Positions 1 through 9,100 of a stretch of 64,000 nucleotides of DNA are shown piece by piece. Location: positions 3,335,001 through 3,399,000 of the forward strand of contig NZ_CP141266.1 in the NCBI RefSeq assembly GCF_030540775.2, written 5' to 3'. The notes beneath the pieces are model-generated. The model ran no database searches. It was given only the letters and a program-made list of their open reading frames with translations, and was not told the origin of the DNA. The stretch's first letter is position 1. Each line of letters starts with the position of its first letter. This DNA comes from Flavivirga abyssicola. GTDB taxonomy: Bacteria > Bacteroidota > Bacteroidia > Flavobacteriales > Flavobacteriaceae. A program made the translations under genes and the position numbers.

Positions 1-101
1 ATGCTAAGCATTTTAATAACTAACGTGAGTTCGATTTAACTTAAATTATTTAACTTCATTGTAAAGTTCTGATTGTTAGGTTTATAAAATATTTTGTATT
101 T

Positions 102-185
102 AAAAACACCCTCCTTAATCCTCCCTCGAGGGAGGAATCTCATTAGGTAAAATTGTCCCCTTGAGGGGACTTTAGGGGTGTTTTC
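102..185. repeat. Palindrome-rich intergenic repeat element
   Basis: The stretch downstream of lysA holds two short palindromes, CCTCCCTCGAGGGAGG and TCCCCTTGAGGGGA. They are enclosed by imperfect inverted ends (AAAACACCC on the left, GGGGTGTTTT on the right), giving an ~84-base element. Elements of this look, with paired CCTCC/GGAGG and CCCC/GGGG palindromes, are common between genes in flavobacterial genomes. It could also act as a terminator for lysA, which ends 78 bases away. The remaining bases 1-101 and 186-262 show no gene. Confidence 0.5.
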
Positions 186-262
186 AATGTAACTAATTGA
201 AAATCAATAACCATTAAATCGAGTTAACTAAGATTTGATTTAATTGAAAAGTTTATTTTAGT

Positions 263-1498
263 TTATTTAACCAATTGCTTTTCTTTTTTTGTACTAAAAT
301 CGACCTCAATTTGATTTTTAGTAATATCCTCAAAAGTTTCTCTTTTTCTAATTAAATGCGCTTTACCTTTATACCATAAAACTTCAGCAGGTCGGTATCT
401 AGAGTTGTAATTACTTGCCATAGAGAAGCAATAAGCACCTGCGTTTTTAAAACATAAAATATCACCTTCATTAATTTCATTGATACGTCTGTTATTTCCA
501 AAGGTATCGGTTTCGCATATATAACCTACCACAGTGTAAAAACGCTCTCGTCCTTTTGGGTTAGAAATGTTTACAATATCATGGTGAGATCCATAAAACA
601 TAGGTCTAATAAGATGATTAAACCCAGAATCTACTTGGGCAAATACCGTAGAGGTTGTTTGTTTTACAGCATTTACTTTAGTTAAAAAGCTTCCAGATTC
701 ACTCACTAGAAATTTACCAGGCTCAAAAGCCAGAGTTAAATCTTTTCCATAATTTTTACAAAATTCATTGAATCTTGCAGATAGTTTTTTTCCTAACTCT
801 TCAATATTGGTCTCAATATCACCTTGTTTGTAAGGCACTTTAAAACCAGAACCAAAGTCAATAAAATCTAGATTTTTGAATTGCTTTGCGGTTTCAAATA
901 ATATTTCGCTGGCATATAAAAAGACTTCAATATCTAAAATATCACTTCCCGTATGCATATGAATACCATTAATAGTCATTTGGGTATTTTCTACAATACG
1001 TAATATATGTGGTATTTGATGAATAGAAATTCCAAATTTAGAATCAATATGACCAACTGAGATATTGCTATTACCACCAGCCATAACATGTGGATTAATT
1101 CGGATACACACAGGAGTTTTTGGATGTTTTGTTCCAAATTGCTCTAATATGGAGAGGTTATCAATATTAATTTTAACACCTAGTTTGGCTGCTTCTTCAA
1201 TTTCACTTAAGGATACACCGTTAGGCGTGAAAATAATCTGTTCTGGTAAAAAACCAGCGGCTAGGCCAAGTTGTACTTCTTGAATAGATACCGTATCTAT
1301 CCCAGACCCAAGTGCGTTTAAAAGTTTTAATATAGATATATTAGAAAGTGCCTTAACTGCATAGTTAATCTTAAGTTTCTTAACATTTTTAAAGGCACTA
1401 GTAAGCCTTTTGTATTGATTTTCAATTTTTTCAGCATCATATACATAAACTGGACTCCCAAAATCTTGTGCAATTTTCAGCAATTGATTTTCTAACAT
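263..1498 (-). CDS. lysA: Diaminopimelate decarboxylase
   Basis: A 411-aa PLP enzyme of fold type III that decarboxylates meso-diaminopimelate to L-lysine, the last step of lysine biosynthesis, in the cytoplasm. The N-terminal barrel has the pyridoxal-phosphate lysine in YAVKAL (Lys49), the HMHTGSD glycine/histidine segment, the DFGSGF phosphate-binding region and EPGKFLV (usually EPGR). The C-terminal beta domain has CETDTFG, the counterpart of the CESGD substrate motif, and a GAYCFSMASNYN active-site segment. Length is normal for the family. An arginine or other carboxyamine decarboxylase is less likely. It stands alone, divergent from sucC, with a TATCTTTG box just upstream of its ATG. Confidence 0.93.
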   Translation of the reverse strand: MLENQLLKIAQDFGSPVYVYDAEKIENQYKRLTSAFKNVKKLKINYAVKALSNISILKLLNALGSGIDTVSIQEVQLGLAAGFLPEQIIFTPNGVSLSEIEEAAKLGVKINIDNLSILEQFGTKHPKTPVCIRINPHVMAGGNSNISVGHIDSKFGISIHQIPHILRIVENTQMTINGIHMHTGSDILDIEVFLYASEILFETAKQFKNLDFIDFGSGFKVPYKQGDIETNIEELGKKLSARFNEFCKNYGKDLTLAFEPGKFLVSESGSFLTKVNAVKQTTSTVFAQVDSGFNHLIRPMFYGSHHDIVNISNPKGRERFYTVVGYICETDTFGNNRRINEINEGDILCFKNAGAYCFSMASNYNSRYRPAEVLWYKGKAHLIRKRETFEDITKNQIEVDFSTKKEKQLVK

Positions 1499-1517
1499 AA
1501 TTTTTTCTAATTTTTTT

Positions 1518-1525
1518 CAAAGATA
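1518..1525 (-). promoter_or_regulatory. Putative -7 promoter box of lysA
   Basis: The minus strand reads TATCTTTG here, matching the Bacteroidetes -7 consensus TAnnTTTG about 20 bases before the lysA start. I see no clear TTG -33 partner at the usual spacing, so the call is tentative. It would give a very short leader. Confidence 0.35.
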
Positions 1526-1668
1526 TTTTATTCGAATAAATAAAAAATAATTAATTAAAAAATTATACAAATTAAACAAAATGTTAATTATTTAACATAA
1601 AGATTTTACCATATTTAATGTTGGTAAGTTTTCATAATTAAATATTAGGGTAAGTAATTGCTATTATT

Positions 1669-1676
1669 TACATTTG
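1669..1676 (+). promoter_or_regulatory. Putative -7 promoter box of sucC
   Basis: TACATTTG matches the Bacteroidetes TAnnTTTG box and lies 25 bases before the sucC ATG. The -33 region is weak (TTAGG near 1645). The 1499-1701 region between lysA and sucC is AT-rich and holds only these two divergent boxes. Confidence 0.4.
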
Positions 1677-1701
1677 CCATTCTTAAACGATTACGCGAAT
1701 T

Positions 1702-2892
1702 ATGAATTTACACGAATATCAAGGTAAAGAAATATTAAATAGTTTTGGAGTACGTATACAACGTGGTATAGTAGCTCAAAATGCTAATGAAGCAGTAGCT
1801 GCTGCAAAACAATTAACAAACGAAACTGGGACAAGTTGGCACGTTATTAAGGCACAGGTTCATGCTGGAGGACGTGGAAAAGGTGGCGGTGTTAAGCTTG
1901 CCAAAAACTTGCAAGAAGTTGAAGAGATAGCTGGACAAATAATTGGAATGAACTTAATTACACCTCAAACGTCTGCTGAGGGTAAAAAAGTACACCAAGT
2001 TTTAGTTGCTGAAGATGTTTATTATCCTGGTGAAAGTGAAACGGATGAATTTTACGTGTCTGTATTATTAAATAGAAGTACTGGACGTAATATGATTATG
2101 TATTCTACAGAAGGTGGTATGGATATTGAAACGGTTGCTGAAGAAACTCCGGAATTAATATTTACAGAAGAGATTGATCCTGCGGTTGGTTTATTACCAT
2201 TTCAAGCGAGACGCGTCGCTTTTAATCTTGGATTATCAGGGTTAGCATTTAAAGAAATGACAAAGTTTGTTACGGCTTTATATACTGCCTATGTAAAGTC
2301 TGATTCTTCTTTATTTGAAATCAATCCTGTTTTAAAAACAAGTGATAATAAAATAATGGCTGTAGATGCTAAAGTGACTATTGATGACAATGCGCTTTAC
2401 AGACATAAGAATTACATAGATTTACGCGATGTACGTGAAGAAAGTGCAATAGAAGTTGAAGCAGGAGAACTGGGTTTAAACTACGTAGACCTAGATGGAA
2501 ATGTGGGTTGTATGGTAAACGGTGCTGGGTTAGCCATGGCTACTATGGATTTAATTAAACAAGCAGGAGGGGAGCCAGCAAACTTTTTAGACGTTGGTGG
2601 TACTGCAGATGCGGCTCGTGTGGAAGCAGCTTTCAAGATTATATTAAAAGATCCAGCAGTAAAAGCGATCTTAATTAACATCTTTGGAGGAATAGTACGT
2701 TGCGATCGTGTAGCGCAAGGTGTAATTGATGCTTATAAAAATATGGGAACCATAAATGTACCTATTATAGTACGTTTGCAAGGAACGAATGCTGATATTG
2801 CTAAAGATTTAATAGATAATTCTGGATTAGACGTTATGAGCGCCACAGAATTTCAAGAAGCAGCAGATAAAGTACAGCAAGTTTTAGCTTAA
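1702..2892 (+). CDS. sucC: Succinyl-CoA synthetase, ADP-forming, beta subunit
   Basis: A 396-aa subunit of succinyl-CoA ligase, the TCA-cycle enzyme that couples succinyl-CoA cleavage to ATP or GTP formation. It starts with the family hallmark MNLHEYQGKEIL. The ATP-grasp domain contains the glycine-rich HAGGRGKGGGVK segment and FEINPV. The C-terminal CoA-ligase domain contains GCMVNGAGLAMATMD, FLDVGG and the IFGGIVRCD segment that contacts the phosphohistidine of the alpha subunit. Length is typical. The partner sucD is not adjacent, so the two subunit genes are split here. The gene is monocistronic and ends at a strong hairpin. Confidence 0.97.
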   Translation: MNLHEYQGKEILNSFGVRIQRGIVAQNANEAVAAAKQLTNETGTSWHVIKAQVHAGGRGKGGGVKLAKNLQEVEEIAGQIIGMNLITPQTSAEGKKVHQVLVAEDVYYPGESETDEFYVSVLLNRSTGRNMIMYSTEGGMDIETVAEETPELIFTEEIDPAVGLLPFQARRVAFNLGLSGLAFKEMTKFVTALYTAYVKSDSSLFEINPVLKTSDNKIMAVDAKVTIDDNALYRHKNYIDLRDVREESAIEVEAGELGLNYVDLDGNVGCMVNGAGLAMATMDLIKQAGGEPANFLDVGGTADAARVEAAFKIILKDPAVKAILINIFGGIVRCDRVAQGVIDAYKNMGTINVPIIVRLQGTNADIAKDLIDNSGLDVMSATEFQEAADKVQQVLA

Positions 2893-2911
2893 TACTTTGC
2901 TTATATAAATT

Positions 2912-2945
2912 AAAAAGAGCAACAATTAATTGTTGCTCTTTTTTT
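2912..2945. terminator. Bidirectional hairpin terminator after sucC
   Basis: AAAAAGAGCAACAATT is followed directly by its complement AATTGTTGCTCTTTTT, a long GC-containing stem with A and T runs on the two sides. It can end sucC on the plus strand and the DUF1456 gene on the minus strand, whose stop codon lies inside the stem. Confidence 0.85.
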
Positions 2946-3240
2946 GTGGCTTAGATTTATTTTCTAAGGGTTTCTTTTTGAAATTTGGCGATTTAGTAGC
3001 TTTTGAATTTGAATCTTTTTTTGGCATCGGGCCACGTAAATGGATAACAAGTCCATTTAAAAAATTACGTAAAATTTGATCACCACATTCCATATATTTG
3101 GGATGATCTTCTTTTCTAAAAAACGCACCTAATTCACTTTTAGATATTCTGAAATCAACCAAACTTAAAATTTTTACTATATCATCATCACGAAGTTTTA
3201 ATGCCACACGTAATTTTTTTAAAATATCATTATTTGTCAT
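2926..3240 (-). CDS. DUF1456 family protein (YehS-like), single-repeat form
   Basis: A 104-aa protein of unknown function. Residues 1-70 match the DUF1456 pattern seen in YehS: NDILKKLRVALKL, then an acidic DDDIVKIL segment, then FFRKEDHPKY and FLNGLVIHLRG. Family members as I recall them carry two such repeats in about 150-160 aa. Here there is one, followed by a lysine-rich, low-complexity tail (residues 73-104) that may bind nucleic acid. That is inference from charge only. The gene converges on sucC and shares its terminator. Confidence 0.7.
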   Translation of the reverse strand: MTNNDILKKLRVALKLRDDDIVKILSLVDFRISKSELGAFFRKEDHPKYMECGDQILRNFLNGLVIHLRGPMPKKDSNSKATKSPNFKKKPLENKSKPQKKSNN

Positions 3241-3607
3241 AAGATTGATTTCTACTTTTTTTAATACTTAAATTGTTCAATTAATTCGTCAGAATATACC
3301 TTTCTCGCGTTTTCTTAGCATTTACAAAGATACCTTAAATATTAATTTTTAATGGGGTGTATTAAAGATAAGTTTTTTGTGTGTAACCATCTGTTTATAA
3401 GGTATTTGTGTTTGTTTTTTTAATTAAAAATAAATTTATGTAAATGACGAAATGCAATTTTATTAGATGAATAAAATGTAATTATTGATGAAATAAATAA
3501 AAGTTACGACCAAATACCTCCCATTTTTCGATAAGTTACATTATATACACGATTATTAAATTACTCTTCTATGTACCTTTATAGTATAATTAATTAATCC
3601 CCGAAAA
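3241..3607. other. Intergenic region, divergent
   Basis: A 367-base AT-rich gap between the DUF1456 gene and the TerB-like gene. No open reading frame of substance is visible. On the minus strand a TATCTTTG box at 3325-3332 could serve the DUF1456 gene. No clear plus-strand box for the TerB-like gene was found. Confidence 0.4.
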
Positions 3608-4015
3608 ATGATTAATAGAGTAGAAAAATTGAGTCTTTTATCCGAAATGATAGCATTTGCTAAATATGATAAAGACATAAAGGAAATAGAATATAATTTT
3701 TTATTAGGTGTAGCAAAACAGCTTGACATAACAAGAGAAGATTTTGATTATTTGATAGAGCACCCTGTTACGTACACGCATTTAAAATCTCATAGTGAGC
3801 GTATTGTTCAGTTTCATAGATTGGTATTATTAATGAATATTGATCAAGAAGATAATAATAATTCAGCAGGAGCTATTAAATTATATAATTTCGGTTTACG
3901 TATGGGGCTAAGCCATGAGTCCATTACTAAGGTACTTTATTTAATGGAAAGTTTTCCAAATAAAATTGTACCACCAGATGTGTTGATTGATATCTTTAAA
4001 ACACAATACAATTAA
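3608..4015 (+). CDS. TerB-like helical protein of unknown function
   Basis: A 135-aa, probably all-alpha cytosolic protein with no signal peptide. The first 55 residues have the layout of TerB-type domains: an LLSEMIAFAKYD helix, an acidic K-E-I-E turn, FLLGVAKQLDI, and a second acidic helix. A second protein with the same layout begins at 63627. TerB domains occur in tellurite-resistance and stress or membrane-associated systems, but no specific job can be assigned here. A small palindrome (ACCTCG-TTA-CGAGGT) and the uvrB hairpin follow it. Confidence 0.5.
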   Translation: MINRVEKLSLLSEMIAFAKYDKDIKEIEYNFLLGVAKQLDITREDFDYLIEHPVTYTHLKSHSERIVQFHRLVLLMNIDQEDNNNSAGAIKLYNFGLRMGLSHESITKVLYLMESFPNKIVPPDVLIDIFKTQYN

Positions 4016-4066
4016 TAATAATCTGCTAAGTTCTTATTAATATTTAAATATGTGTTTTATTTGATG

Positions 4067-4116
4067 ACCTCGTTACGAGGTTATGGAAAAGCTAAAAGTT
4101 TATACTTTTAGCTTTT
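4067..4116. terminator. Paired hairpins between TerB-like gene and uvrB
   Basis: Two stems lie back to back: ACCTCG/CGAGGT (4067-4081) and a 13-bp perfect stem AAAAGCTAAAAGT/ACTTTTAGCTTTT (4087-4099 and 4104-4116). The second has A and T flanks and overlaps the uvrB stop codon, so it can terminate both convergent genes. Confidence 0.75.
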
Positions 4117-6103
4117 CTAGTTTATCTTGGTAACTTTTAATTTCATCACGTAATTTTGCTGCAACAATAAAATCTAAGGCTTTTGCAGCTTCTTCCATTA
4201 ATTTGCGTTTTTCTCTAATTTTCTTTTCCAGTTCAGGTTTCGTCAAATAATCGCTTTCTGGCTCTGCAGCTTTTAAAGCTTCTAACTCATAACTATATGT
4301 ACTTACCGAATTTTTAGATAAAGCATTATCCAAGCTTTTATTGAGCGCTTTGGGCGTCATATTATTTTTTGTGTTGTAAGCAATTTGTTTTTCGCGCCTG
4401 TAATTCGTTTCATCAATAGTTTTTTGCATACTATTGGTTATTTTGTCAGCATACATAATGGCTTTTCCATTTAAATTCCTTGCGGCTCTACCTACAGTTT
4501 GTGTTAAAGAACGTGTAGAGCGTAAAAAACCTTCTTTGTCAGCATCTAATATGGCAACAAGTGATACTTCGGGTAAATCTAAACCTTCCCTTAAAAGATT
4601 AACACCAACTAAAACATCAAACAGCCCTTTACGTAAATCTTGCATGATTTCAACACGCTCCAAGGTATCTACATCACTGTGAATATACCGACAGCGTATT
4701 TGTATTCTGTCTAAGTATTTGGTTAACTCTTCAGCCATTCTTTTGGTAAGTGTTGTAACCAATATACGTTCATCTTTCTCAATGCGTTGTTGTATTTCTT
4801 CTATTAAATCATCAATTTGGTTTAAACTAGGGCGTACTTCAATGATAGGATCTAATAAACCTGTTGGACGAATAACTTGCTCGATATATATACCATCTGT
4901 TTTTTGAAGCTCATAATCTGCAGGAGTGGCACTTACATAGATTACTTGATTTTGAATGGCTTCAAACTCTTCGAATTTCAACGGACGATTATCCATCGCT
5001 GCGGGAAGTCTAAAACCATATTCAACCAGATTTTCTTTTCTGCTCCTATCACCACCATACATAGCATGTACTTGAGAGATAGTGACATGACTTTCATCTA
5101 CAACCATTAAATAATCATCTGGAAAATAATCTAATAAACAGAAAGGTCGTGTGCCAGGTAATCTGCCATCAAGATAGCGTGAATAGTTTTCTATGCCCGA
5201 GCAATAACCTAATTCCCGAATCATTTCTAAGTCGAATTCAGTGCGTTCTTTAAGTCGTTTGGCTTCTAGATGTTTACCAATGTCTTTAAAGTAATTGTGT
5301 TGTTTTACCAAATCATCCTGAATATTTTTAATGGCACCTTGCAATACATCGGGTGAGGTGACAAACATATTTGCAGGATAGATAGTAAGCTGATCGTATT
5401 TTTCGATAACGTCATTGGTCTGAACATTAAAAGATTCAATATCTTCAATTTCATCACCAAAAAAATGAATTCTAAATGCATCATCGGCATAACTAGGGAA
5501 AATGTCTACAGTATCACCTTTTATTCTAAAGTTACCATGTTTAAAATCGGCTTCTGTTCTGGAATATAAACTTTGTACTAATTGATGTAATAATTTTGTT
5601 CTTGAGATAACCTGATCGCGTTTTAGAGCGACCACATTTTTTTGAAACTCAATAGGATTTCCTATACCATAAATACATGAAACCGATGCGATTACAAGCA
5701 CATCCCGACGACCAGAAAGTAGTGCAGATGTAGCACTTAAACGCATCTTCTCAATTTCTTCGTTTATGGATAAATCTTTTTCTATGTATACACCAGAAAC
5801 AGGAATATAGGCTTCTGGTTGATAATAATCATAATAAGACACGAAATATTCAACAGCATTATCTGGAAAAAACTGTTTAAACTCTGAATATAATTGAGCT
5901 GCTAACGTTTTGTTATGGGCTAAGACTAAAGTTGGACGTTGTACTTCCTCAATAACATTAGCAACCGTAAAGGTTTTTCCAGAACCTGTTACACCAAGTA
6001 ATGTTTGATATTTTTCGTTGGAAGTAATACCGTCAACAAGTTGTTTTATGGCTTGTGGCTGATCGCCTGTAGGACTAAATTCGGATTCAATTTTAAACTG
6101 CAT
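4100..6103 (-). CDS. uvrB: UvrABC excinuclease subunit B
   Basis: A 667-aa DNA helicase-like damage-recognition subunit of nucleotide excision repair. Residues 37-44 are the Walker A motif GVTGSGKT. SYYDYYQPEAYIP is the signature beta-hairpin that inserts between DNA strands. VVDESH is the DEAD-like Walker B box and QTVGRAARN is helicase motif VI. The C-terminal UVR motif (about residues 628-663, around EEAAKALDFIVAAKLRDEI) contacts UvrC. Length and all motifs are normal. A TAATTTTG box lies only a few bases before the ATG, suggesting a very short leader. Confidence 0.98.
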   Translation of the reverse strand: MQFKIESEFSPTGDQPQAIKQLVDGITSNEKYQTLLGVTGSGKTFTVANVIEEVQRPTLVLAHNKTLAAQLYSEFKQFFPDNAVEYFVSYYDYYQPEAYIPVSGVYIEKDLSINEEIEKMRLSATSALLSGRRDVLVIASVSCIYGIGNPIEFQKNVVALKRDQVISRTKLLHQLVQSLYSRTEADFKHGNFRIKGDTVDIFPSYADDAFRIHFFGDEIEDIESFNVQTNDVIEKYDQLTIYPANMFVTSPDVLQGAIKNIQDDLVKQHNYFKDIGKHLEAKRLKERTEFDLEMIRELGYCSGIENYSRYLDGRLPGTRPFCLLDYFPDDYLMVVDESHVTISQVHAMYGGDRSRKENLVEYGFRLPAAMDNRPLKFEEFEAIQNQVIYVSATPADYELQKTDGIYIEQVIRPTGLLDPIIEVRPSLNQIDDLIEEIQQRIEKDERILVTTLTKRMAEELTKYLDRIQIRCRYIHSDVDTLERVEIMQDLRKGLFDVLVGVNLLREGLDLPEVSLVAILDADKEGFLRSTRSLTQTVGRAARNLNGKAIMYADKITNSMQKTIDETNYRREKQIAYNTKNNMTPKALNKSLDNALSKNSVSTYSYELEALKAAEPESDYLTKPELEKKIREKRKLMEEAAKALDFIVAAKLRDEIKSYQDKLEKLKV

Positions 6104-6130
6104 TTTACAAAATTAAGCAAAATATGAATG

Positions 6131-9100
6131 CTATCGCTTTAAAGTAAAATGTCCTGAAAATTCTCTGCCATCTTGAAGAAAAACTCTAAACCAATAATCA
6201 TCGGTTGGTAATAATATACCATTAAAAGTTCCGTCCCAACCATCAGATTGAACAGATAATTGCTTTAGTAATTTCCCATACCTATCATAAATTAAAACAG
6301 CACTATTTGGTTGCACTGTATTGCTTATGCCTTTAATTTTCCAATAATCATTAATATTATCACCATTAGGCGTGAAATATTTTGGATGTCCAATAACTGA
6401 AATATCTAAAGTTGCTATACCACAAATAGGATCTCGAACATAAATAGTGTAAAATCCTGCTTGTACATTATTGAAGGTGGGTTCTTCTTGATAAATTATA
6501 AAAGAAGTGTTTTCTTCCCCTAAAGCGTATTCATAATTACCAAGTCCAAGATTGGTCGGATCTATGGTGACTGAATTGTTTTCAGATAAATCTACAATGG
6601 TAACATCATCTTGAGTAATGGTTGCTTTTTCTGAAGCTTTTACATCAACAGTCAAGGTTCTGGAACAACCAGTATCATCAGTTTTGGTGAGGGTGACTGA
6701 GTAAATTCCTGGAATTGATACTGTTAATATCGTATCATTAGAAAGTAGGGTGCCATCTTCATAAACCCACTCATAAGTAAATGATTCACTGATATTAGCT
6801 TCTATAGGATCTAATATTACAGAAAATGTTGGATCGGAAGTACAGACGATTTCTTCTGGATTGATAGTAAATTCAGGTAAAGGGTTTACTATAAGATCAA
6901 TGTTTGTGGTTGCTATACAAGTTCTGTTCAAAGGATTTATAACCTCTACTGAGATGGTTTGATTTCCTGAAATTAAAGGATTGGGTAAAGAAGTACTATC
7001 TGTAACTAGGTTTCCATTTTCATTCATGTAATCAAAATAGATTTCCATACCAGTTTGGGTTCCTAAAATGGTACTACTAAATGTTGAAGTATCAAAAGGA
7101 TAAGTCCCATCATTATCGATGTCACTTAAATCACCGTCACAAACAATTTGTGTCGATATTGGATTTGCTATAGGTTGAATGTCTATTCTAAACTCAATAG
7201 TTGTTTCATCATAACAAGGGCCATCTGGGGCTGCTGTATTATTATTGGTAACACGAGCTGTAATGGTTTGCGAGGTTGACAGAAATGTATTTGGAAATAG
7301 ACTGGATATTAAATTTCCATCAAAATCTGTTAACTGATTTCCTAAGGAATCAAAGTAAGTAACGGACACATCTGTTAAACTTTGTCCATTTAGTAAATCT
7401 GTTTCTAAGTTGGCTGTATTAAAAAGGAATCCATTATTGGGGTCTGTATCGTTATCACATTCTATAAAAGCTGGAATATCGTGAGCAGTTGGTAAAGCTT
7501 CTACATTTAATAGCACATGTGCCCCTAAGGCCAAACAATCATTGGCTATATCACTATCTACCCTCACGTATATAAATTGTGACCCTGGATAGCCTATATT
7601 TCTATAACTTGTAATATTTGTGATTTCATTAATTTCTGCCAAAGCATCGGTTTCATTTCTATAATAACGAGGTGGTAATGGGTTCTGTCCTGGTGGTATA
7701 GAATTGATAATGGTTGTTGTTACACTACTAAAGTCAAATGTTGCAATACCATCTCTATCATCATTATTTACAGTATCCAGACCATTGATATCTAGAAAAT
7801 CATCACATTGATTAAATGTTACCAGAAATGTTGAGGGAATGACTGTTGTTGATACGTTTAGTTGAATCTCTGCGGTTTGTACACAACCCATGGATGATTC
7901 TACACGTGCCCAAATAACATCCGAACTAATAGACCTGTTAATAAATGTAGTGGGATCAACAATATAATCGGGACTTGTAGTATTGCCAGAGATAGCATCT
8001 GCTTGTGTTAAAAAATATGTAAACGTTTCATTAGAAGCATTTGTAGAAATTTCATTGTTAGCCTCAGTTAAATTAAAAGGACTATAGCCAAGTGTCGTAG
8101 GGTCTTCATCATCACATTGTATCAATACAACAGGTGAATTTATAATCGGTAAGGGGTTTACTGTTAATTCAATGGCATCTGAATATAACCCACAGCTATT
8201 GCCAGTAACATTTAAGAACGCTCGATATTGATATGTGTCTAATGATAATGGTGTCGATGTTATGTTTAAGTTCGTAGTTTGAGAGCCGCTATATATCACA
8301 TTATCACTAATTGTATTCCAATTAATGCCGTCGGTACTAATTTCCCATTGAATCGTATCAATAGTGGATGTTGATATAGATATGGTTGTATTTGAAGATT
8401 CGCAAACTACTGTATTACTAGGTTGTGTTAAAATTGATATAGGAGCAGCGTCTAAATAATCACTGTTCGGAATGGTATAACCATCGCTTGCATTTGTAAC
8501 TAAACCAAAAGCATTTGTCGTCACCAGATTATCCCCTAATAAGTCATCTCCATTGGCATCAGAAAAACCAGCTTCAATAACATCGCTGCATGTGTCTCCA
8601 TCACTATCTAAATCAATGTAAGATAGCACCGAGTCATTATCTAAGTCATTAGGTATATAACCAATAATATTGCTATCTGGGGCAGTTTCAGCAGCATCAG
8701 CCCATCCATTTATACCATAAGTTGGACCATCTTCTATGCCGTCCAAATTAGTATCGGATAGTGTGCCTAGTTGCCCGGATTCAATTAAATCGTATATGCC
8801 ATCATTATCACTGTCTAAATCGTAAAAATCGAAAATAGTATCAGAATCAGAATCTAAAGGAATGCCATTGATATCAAAAATATCATCTAACCCATTAGTA
8901 TCTACATCTATATTTGATAATGTTACCAGTGCCCCATTATTTTCAATAATATCTGGAAGCCCATCATTATCACTATCTAAATCAAGTTCATCTTTTATAC
9001 CATCTAAATCCGTATCTTTTTTAAAACAGGTAAGAGATATTGTGCCGCTGTACGTAGAAGCTGTCGTTGTATTTGATAATTTATGAATAAAAGAAAATCC

